From assembly GCA_954871525.1 (NCBI GenBank), contig OX940871.1, forward strand, positions 1,736,001-1,800,000: a stretch of 64,000 nucleotides of DNA, read 5' to 3'. Position numbers and translations under genes: made by a program. The notes beneath the pieces are model-generated. The model searched no databases and was not told where the DNA came from. It saw only the letters and a program-made list of their open reading frames with translations. The first letter of the stretch is position 1. Each line of letters begins with the position of its first letter. Source of the stretch: Parietaria judaica (lineage: Eukaryota; Streptophyta; Magnoliopsida; Rosales; Urticaceae). Shown here piece after piece: positions 46,882 to 64,000 of the stretch.

Positions 46882-48938
46882 TCACTGCAAATACAGAGCA
46901 TATACGTTTATTAATCTTATATGAATAATATCTGAAAGTAATACAAATACATTGTGCACAATATCCTTTATCTTCTCATATATCTAAATCCCAAAGGGCA
47001 TAACATATAATGGAGGATAAATAAAATGACCAAAATGACCCTGAAGCATTATTCCTCATCAATAATGGACTTCATAGCTAAGCAAAGACCTGTGCCTTTC
47101 TGACTAAGAACCCATGTTTTGAAAAAAAGCTTTGAATCTCATCAAAAGAAAAAATGAACTCTATACATATACATACATATATATATATATATGTGTGTAG
47201 ATATAGGTATGTAAGGATTCATGAAGATCTCAAAAGCAGAAGTTGGTCTAACTAGTTACCTTGGCCCTAAAGCGTTTAATGGCCGATATCAATAACTCGT
47301 CCCCGGCTATTTGCCTCACCCGCGATATCAGCTCAGCCCGCGATATCTTCCTTTCCTGAAAAATAAAACGAAAACGAGCACTGCAGTATTAAAACCGACG
47401 GAAATATACAGTGTTCGCCTTTAAAAATGAGAGAAACAAGGTGTTCTTCACGATACACAAGTGAAGAAACTTACTCTGTGATCTCTATGGTACTTGGAAA
47501 TCGAAGCGATTTTGTGCGAAGGTAGGAACTTGGCAAGCGCTGCAATCAGCATCGGGAACGGCATCCACGGCGAAGTCGGTCTCTTAAGTGGTTCTTGCAT
47601 CCTCACAATCGCTACAAAAACCGAGAAAATGAATATAAAACCGGGAACTCAATAAACGACATAAGTACTTAGAAGTAATATTTTGAGACAGCATAATCCC
47701 GGATTATTTGTTTATCACGGGTTAACTTATTGTTACGTACGATAAATGCGTCTATGCGATACCACTTTGAACACTAACGGAAACTTACGAAGCTACATAA
47801 ATCAAAACATTAAGTAACTATAAACGTGATAAGCAAACCTTACCTCCCCAAAACACGACATTATGAGTACTAATACCGCAAATATCCCAAATATACTTAT
47901 TATATCCCACGTATTTGCATGTAACTACCGTTTTTCTCCGTCGTAAATGCGAGACTTCTTAATAAAAAGATAACGCACCTCGCAAGCAAGGAGCGCTGAA
48001 GCTAACGACGAACTCGGGCAAGACGCAAGTGTTCATATTCGCGGTCCAAACGACATACTTTCTGGGCTTCGAGAGATCGTCGACGCCCGAGTCAAACTCG
48101 TCGCGACTCGGGTGGTACTGCTCGGAGCCTTGTCGTACGACCTCCTGCTTCCCCAGGATCACACGACACAGAATCAAGTGTCGTATCCCGCCATAGCCGG
48201 AACCTTCTTCCAAGCTGCTCAAAAAACCGTTGAATTAGTCAACGCAAATCGTTGACCAGAAAAATAATAAAATAATGGAAAAGTAGTACTATATGATTCT
48301 CGAAAGTCAGAGAAAACTGCGCCGATTTTTTCTTTTCGAATTTTTGGTGATTTTTTTTTCGAATTTTTGGGGGCTAGGGTTAGGGTTTGGAAGTACCAGT
48401 GAATCGGAGTCTCGTCAGGCGCGAGGTAGAGGCCGTGACCGTACAATCCGCCATTGTTGACGCTCGAGCTCCGAGGGGTCTTCACCTGAGCGAAGCCGTG
48501 GCAGACGATCTGCGAAACCTCCTCCTCCGACGCAGGCTCGTACCAGGCGTACCTGACGTTGGCGTCTCCGCCGCACTTCTCCGCCACGGCTCTCGCGAAG
48601 ATCTGGAACGAGCTCAGGCGAGCTCTCGCGACGGCGCCGGCGTGCGAGTTCCGGTGGATCGCCGTCACCGTCGCCGCGGCTCCGAACTCCGGGCCCAGGC
48701 TCGCCAGGAAGCGGTGCCGGATCAGGTCGTGGACCCTGTCGCCGTCGGCGAGGCGGACGAGATTCTCCGCCGGGAACGAGGTTCCTCCCTCGCCGGAGAT
48801 TCCGCTCTCGCAGTCGGAGACCTCCGACGATCCGTTGCCGCGGAAACCGGTCTCCGAGGACGAGGAAGAGTCGACGAGTTCGCACGGTTCTGAGTCCGAA
48901 TCGAACCGGCTCCGATCACAGTTCTCGAATTTCTCCAT
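46882..48938 (-). CDS. SRO: SRO family protein (similar to RCD1), short PARP-like plus RST type
   Basis: SRO proteins are plant nuclear stress regulators; their PARP-like domain usually lacks ADP-ribosyl transferase residues and the RST domain binds transcription factors. Exons: 48397-48938, 47979-48214, 47475-47611, 47260-47355, then the stop codon TGA at 46882-46884 right after the next splice acceptor. If the last intron is retained, the frame instead ends VTS-stop. Total 337 residues, close to the short SRO2-SRO5 class, which lack the WWE domain. Residues ~1-65 are acidic and Ser-rich. The PARP-like domain spans ~70-260 ([13 protein letters not shown] segment, [47 protein letters not shown]). 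The RST domain spans ~275-337 ([38 protein letters not shown]). Exon 1 is strongly GC-rich. The start is the first ATG in the exon. Confidence 0.9.
48373..48389. promoter_or_regulatory. Telomere-like box in SRO intron 1
   Basis: CTAGGGTTAGGGTTTGG lies directly behind the exon 1 donor; its complement reads AAACCCTAACCCTAG, a telo-box. Such boxes near plant gene 5' ends are linked to promoter activity in the literature; function here is inference. Confidence 0.5.
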
Positions 48939-49026
48939 TACAGAACTCAATTCTATAACGATCTATACAAAATTAGCAAATCAATTCTCCATGAAGAAGA
49001 ATAAGAAGAATGCAAAGAATTCCTGT

Positions 49027-49029
49027 ATA

Positions 49030-49088
<59 letters not shown>
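49027..49088. repeat. Compound (TA)n(TG)n microsatellite upstream of SRO
   Basis: About 12 TA units followed by about 14 TG units, some 100 bp upstream of the SRO start codon, hence probably in its leader or core promoter. Confidence 0.95.
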
Positions 49089-49389
49089 ATGAATCGAAAT
49101 TCAGAGAGAAACCCAGGTATTCATCGCTTCTGGGTATTGCGAGAATCAGAAGAAGAGGGAAGAAAGGGACATTTGCAGAGTCTGAAAGACGAACTGACTA
49201 CAGAAGAAGAAGAAGACGAAGAATGATGAAGATGGTGTATGATATATATGTGTATAGATGTATGTATGTGTGTACGTATATGTGTAATGATTTGCTTGGA
49301 GAGAAAGTGAGAGAACCGCCTCTAGAAATGGCGTGAAGATGGAAACTGGAATATCGAATTCGCATCTTGTTTTCCAACAGCACTTCGTT

Positions 49390-52300
49390 TATGAATATAT
49401 ATATTTATATTTATATATATTTATTATTATTATTTATATATCTTTTATAACTTTTAGGAGTAATTTTGTTATGTGAGTCCCTGAACTTCATATGATGATG
49501 TATTTTGCCTTTGATTTGCAATTTTATGGTAGAAATACCATTTATTCTTTTGAGAAACAATTCATTACCACTACACCTTTGAAAGGGACAGAGGGATACT
49601 TTCTATTGGCGGTTACCCTAATCCCAAGCCACTTAATATTTATTAATTACCATTAGTAGGTGCTATTTTGACGTCATTTAATATGTTTTATTGCATTTAA
49701 CTATCAATATTATCATAATTTAGTAAATTAAAAAAAATATGGAAATGGAAATAATATTTTTATACCCCCATAATGTACGTTTTTTTTTTTGGGTTGTTTG
49801 GCTTTTGCCTCAAGTCTCAACTCTTAGGTAACTTATATATGAATATATATTGAATTATTTGATATGTCCAATTGAGCAATGAGAAAATTAGATAATTTAT
49901 TTATAATTAGTCAAAAATAATAATAATGATGATGTTAAGTGTTAAAGGTCTTCATTTTAATGAGTTAAGTTATCAAATATAAAATTACTTATTTGCCCTT
50001 TAAAATTTGTTTCATTAATATAAGTATTTCAAATATATAGCTCAAAACTACGCATGACACACCTTATCCTTTATATGATAAAAATAACACATTGTTTTGC
50101 GTACCCCATATTACTAAATTATTTTTTTCTTTCTTCTATATAATACTACACCCTAAAAACTATTAAAAAAATTATTAAAGTTTGTGAATTTTTTTTCTTT
50201 TAAATTTAGGGGTCGGATTTTGTTTCACATGGATTAAAAGAATACATCTACTTTTGGTCGGTGAATATGTGTCATAGCATAAGCAGTAATCTATATTTAA
50301 GAAAACAATGGGGGTATTTTTTTAATATACATTTCTTAGTTTTAATTATTAGTTTATTTGAGTGATTTTACTTTTTCATGATCGTGGCATGTTTTGTAGA
50401 AACCGCTTTGATTACAGAGAAAATGTGTAATTAAATTTCTAGACTGGCTAATGGATAGATAAGAATGGTTCTCACTTAGTCATAGATAAGCATATCTTTT
50501 TTTTTTTTCTTGGTCATTTATTTTTCCTAATTATAATTTATTACTCGATGAGTTGTCACGTAGATTTGGTAGCTGCATATATAATATAAATATTACATAT
50601 TTAAAATTGTTGAGATTTGGTTTATTGTTGTTAAATTGAATGCCGTAAGTGTGAAAAAAGTCTCGAAGAAACATGAGAGTTTTGAGCAATGTAAATAGTA
50701 AAATATAAATGAATCACTTGAAACTAATAATATGACTTGAAAGTGTGCCTCTTAAAAGACTAGGTGGTTTTAATGTGCCACGTGAAACTTTTATTGCTTT
50801 CACATGCCGGAATGCATTGAGGTGAACAGTGTATTCTCGGGTTTTCTTACGGCGATTCTCTCCTAACATGTTTCGTTTAATTAGTCCGGTTGGTTTTGAC
50901 AAATAATTACGCCGTTTCATTTGGGTGCGTGTTTTGTGCATAATTGTCGATTTCTTAGCGAGTGTGTTTGTTGGTATAAATTACAGCGGGTAGCACAATG
51001 TACTTAATCTTTGAACAAGAACTAAACTCTTTTAATTTCGAGGTTTGTCTTATCGTGTGGTGTTCTTATGTAAAAAGAAAAATTAGAAATGTTCAAAATT
51101 TTTTCTTTGTGATATTTCTAATCGTAAAATGATTGACTACTTCGACAATTACTAAAGCAAATTGGCAAAATCGGCACTAAAAGCACAAAAAGATATATTT
51201 TTTAAATATATATATAAAAAAGAGTCAATAATAATAAAGGAGCTTAAACTAAATATGCAACTTGATAGTTTAAAATTGACAAAAATAACCCATGCTTAAT
51301 TAATATTTATAAAATACCCAATTAACAATTATAAAAATAATTATATTGATCATTATAACCATATTAATCATTGACAAAATAGTAGTATTTAGCTATTATG
51401 TAAATAAAAATTTTAAATTTGATATTCATTATAACTTCTCTAATAAATAATAATTTGAAATAAATAAATGTGATGATTATGTTTCCATTTTTAAGCTCAT
51501 ACTTATGATAATAATATAAGTTAACGTTATCGTAGATATCATACTCTTATATAATTCATTATTCATATATGTATATATATATATTGTTGTATCTAGTAGA
51601 CTATAGAAGAAAATATATGTCGACGGTGAAGAGAGTTGATGGATTCATAAAAGACTTGCGCGTAAAGATAAGAGACACGTTCACTCCAATAATTTATTTA
51701 TGATACAAAATATCATTTTGACCACTTTCTCTGTCACGTTCTCACTATTTATATCTTATTTAATGTGAATATCAAACTATGCTATATTCTAGGAGAAGCT
51801 TGCAAATTGGTTATTTCCATGAATGAAACTTTTATTTTATTTTTATTTTATTATCACATAACTTATTTGAGTCGGCAAAGAAAGTCTTTGATTTCGCTAC
51901 TTTGGGTTTTGACAAAATATACCATTGCAGGTAAGAACGTGTAAAAAATGGCAGTCAAGAGTTCAAAACACCGTGTATCTAATGTATTTATTTTAAATTA
52001 ATTACATTAAAATTATTATTTTATATTTATATTAGAGTTCAAATTAATTAATCATTTTAAAATGATAAAGGATTTTTAGGGGCAAAAACTATGGAATTGG
52101 GAATTCTCGGATCCCTATATTTAGAGTGTGAGGATTATATAAAATGTGAATTAGGAAAGATCCATTATTTCAAATTAATAAATTATCTAAAAGTTATTAA
52201 CAATTTTATAATTGTTTAGAAAGATATTACATTCTGTAATTTAAAGTTTGTTTTCTTGATGCCTAAGTTTTGATGATATAATAAAGCGTCAACATTAGGT

Positions 52301-52450
52301 TCGTTTTGCGTTGTAAATGAGTTAGTTAGGTATTGCATAAGTCATACTATTTTCATGAGCCACTTGCTTATACCTATTTGAGAAAAGTTATGATCAAGAA
52401 CTATTTAATTTTGACTTTTGTACTAAAATAGAGCAAATTTTTTTTTTATT
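49390..52450. other. AT-rich spacer between SRO and ATM
   Basis: No gene recognised. At about 49458-49560 a MITE-like phrase (GAGTCCCTGAACTT, TGTATTTTGCC) matches the family seen in PEX14 intron 3. The rest is AT-rich with poly-T tracts near 49780 and 50495. Confidence 0.45.
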
Positions 52451-52645
52451 TCTTCACGAGGTGGTACTATTGGCTCAAGTTACAATTCACTTTCGTATTA
52501 CTAGATATATTCAATATAAAAACATATGACATTGTTGACCATATTTACATGTAAAAGAGCATGCATTTACGTCTGAGAGTTTGAACCCGATACTTCTTGG
52601 AAATGTATATAGTGAAATGACCATTAGGCCAAGTAAACTTAGTTA
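52451..52645 (-). mobile_element. Second copy of the SINE family, reverse orientation
   Basis: Read on the minus strand: A-box-like TGGCCTAATGG (complement of 52621-52631), B-box-like GGTTCAAACTC (complement of 52577-52587), then TGAATATATCTAGTAATACG, GTGAATTGTAACTTGAGCC, ACCACCTCGTGAAG and an A-rich tail AATAAAAAAAAAA. Order and wording match the SINE at 7838-8058 across the full length, with clear divergence. No target duplication was found, so it is older. Confidence 0.8.
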
Positions 52646-53100
52646 AGATCTAATTATCTAATCTTATATTTCTTACAAAAATTAATCCTTTTTCTTCATT
52701 AATTCATCGTAATTTTACACGTCATTAACAAAACTCCCCTTCTAAAAATATTAAACGTGTTATCAGATCAACAAAATTTACATTAAATTAAATAAATTAA
52801 TAAACTGTAAAAAATTCGCCTAATCAGATTTTATAATCTTTTGAACCTTTAGTGTGTTAGGATATGGTTTTAAGAAACTTAATTTTGTTTCTATTTTCGA
52901 TAAGTTAGAGAACGGGGTAGGAAAATCCGTCCTGTTAGCCGTTTTTAAAATTCGCTTGTAAACATTATGAGGGAACATGAAAACAAAACACCAAACACAT
53001 ACAACAAATAAAGAATTAAAAAAAAAAAACTATATACAAAAGAAAAATGTCATCTTCTGGGGTAGAAGATGATCACATGAACTACAAATTCATCACAATT

Positions 53101-64000
<10,900 letters not shown>

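Noticed and set aside
48387..48893. 168-residue frame on the plus strand and a 156-residue frame on the minus strand
   Set aside because: Both are shadows of the GC-rich SRO exon 1; Arg/Pro-rich composition is typical of out-of-frame reading.

Overview
This is nuclear DNA of a flowering plant, most likely a eudicot. It is AT-rich, the genes are cut into many short exons with GT-AG introns, and the encoded set is typical of plants: plastid-targeted DXR, PEX14, an SRO-type PARP-like protein, a DUF1645 protein and plant ATM. Transposable elements of plant type lie between and inside the genes. No RNA gene, operon or bacterial feature is seen. Functions come from recognising protein motifs by eye; exon borders come from splice sites and reading-frame continuity, not from transcripts.

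Layout. 1-4947: seven head-to-tail copies of a ~715 bp unit carrying an expanding ACGTG pentanucleotide tract and a G-rich tract. 4953-5451 (minus): first two exons of an EYA-type phosphatase running into the array. 5452-9402: AT-rich spacer with a well-defined tRNA-derived SINE and a duplicated PEX14 promoter block. 9403-14914 (plus): complete PEX14, 13 exons. 14915-21164: a transposon-rich spacer holding a ~1.1 kb tandem duplication whose second copy is split by a ~1.43 kb near-perfect palindrome, and a dead LINE RNase H fragment. 21165-25007 (plus): complete DXR, 12 exons. 25008-33399: AT-rich spacer with several short inverted-repeat elements. 33400-34475 (minus): two-exon DUF1645 gene. 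35776-40438: a very young Ty1/Copia element with 184 bp LTRs differing at one base, a 5 bp target duplication and one in-frame amber codon. 40444-46880: AT-rich spacer without a recognisable gene. 46882-48938 (minus): short SRO gene (PARP-like plus RST domains). 49100-53100: spacer with a second copy of the same SINE family. 53101 to the right edge (minus): the last 39 exons of ATM, including the FAT region, PI3K-like kinase and FATC.

The genes do not form a pathway. DXR is the first committed step of the plastid MEP pathway, PEX14 docks cargo receptors at the peroxisome, ATM signals DNA breaks, SRO proteins act in stress transcription and EYA is a HAD-type phosphatase. The most unusual material is non-coding: the alternating repeat array at the EYA gene, the large palindrome with its matching empty site, and a SINE family seen twice, once with a clean target-site duplication.
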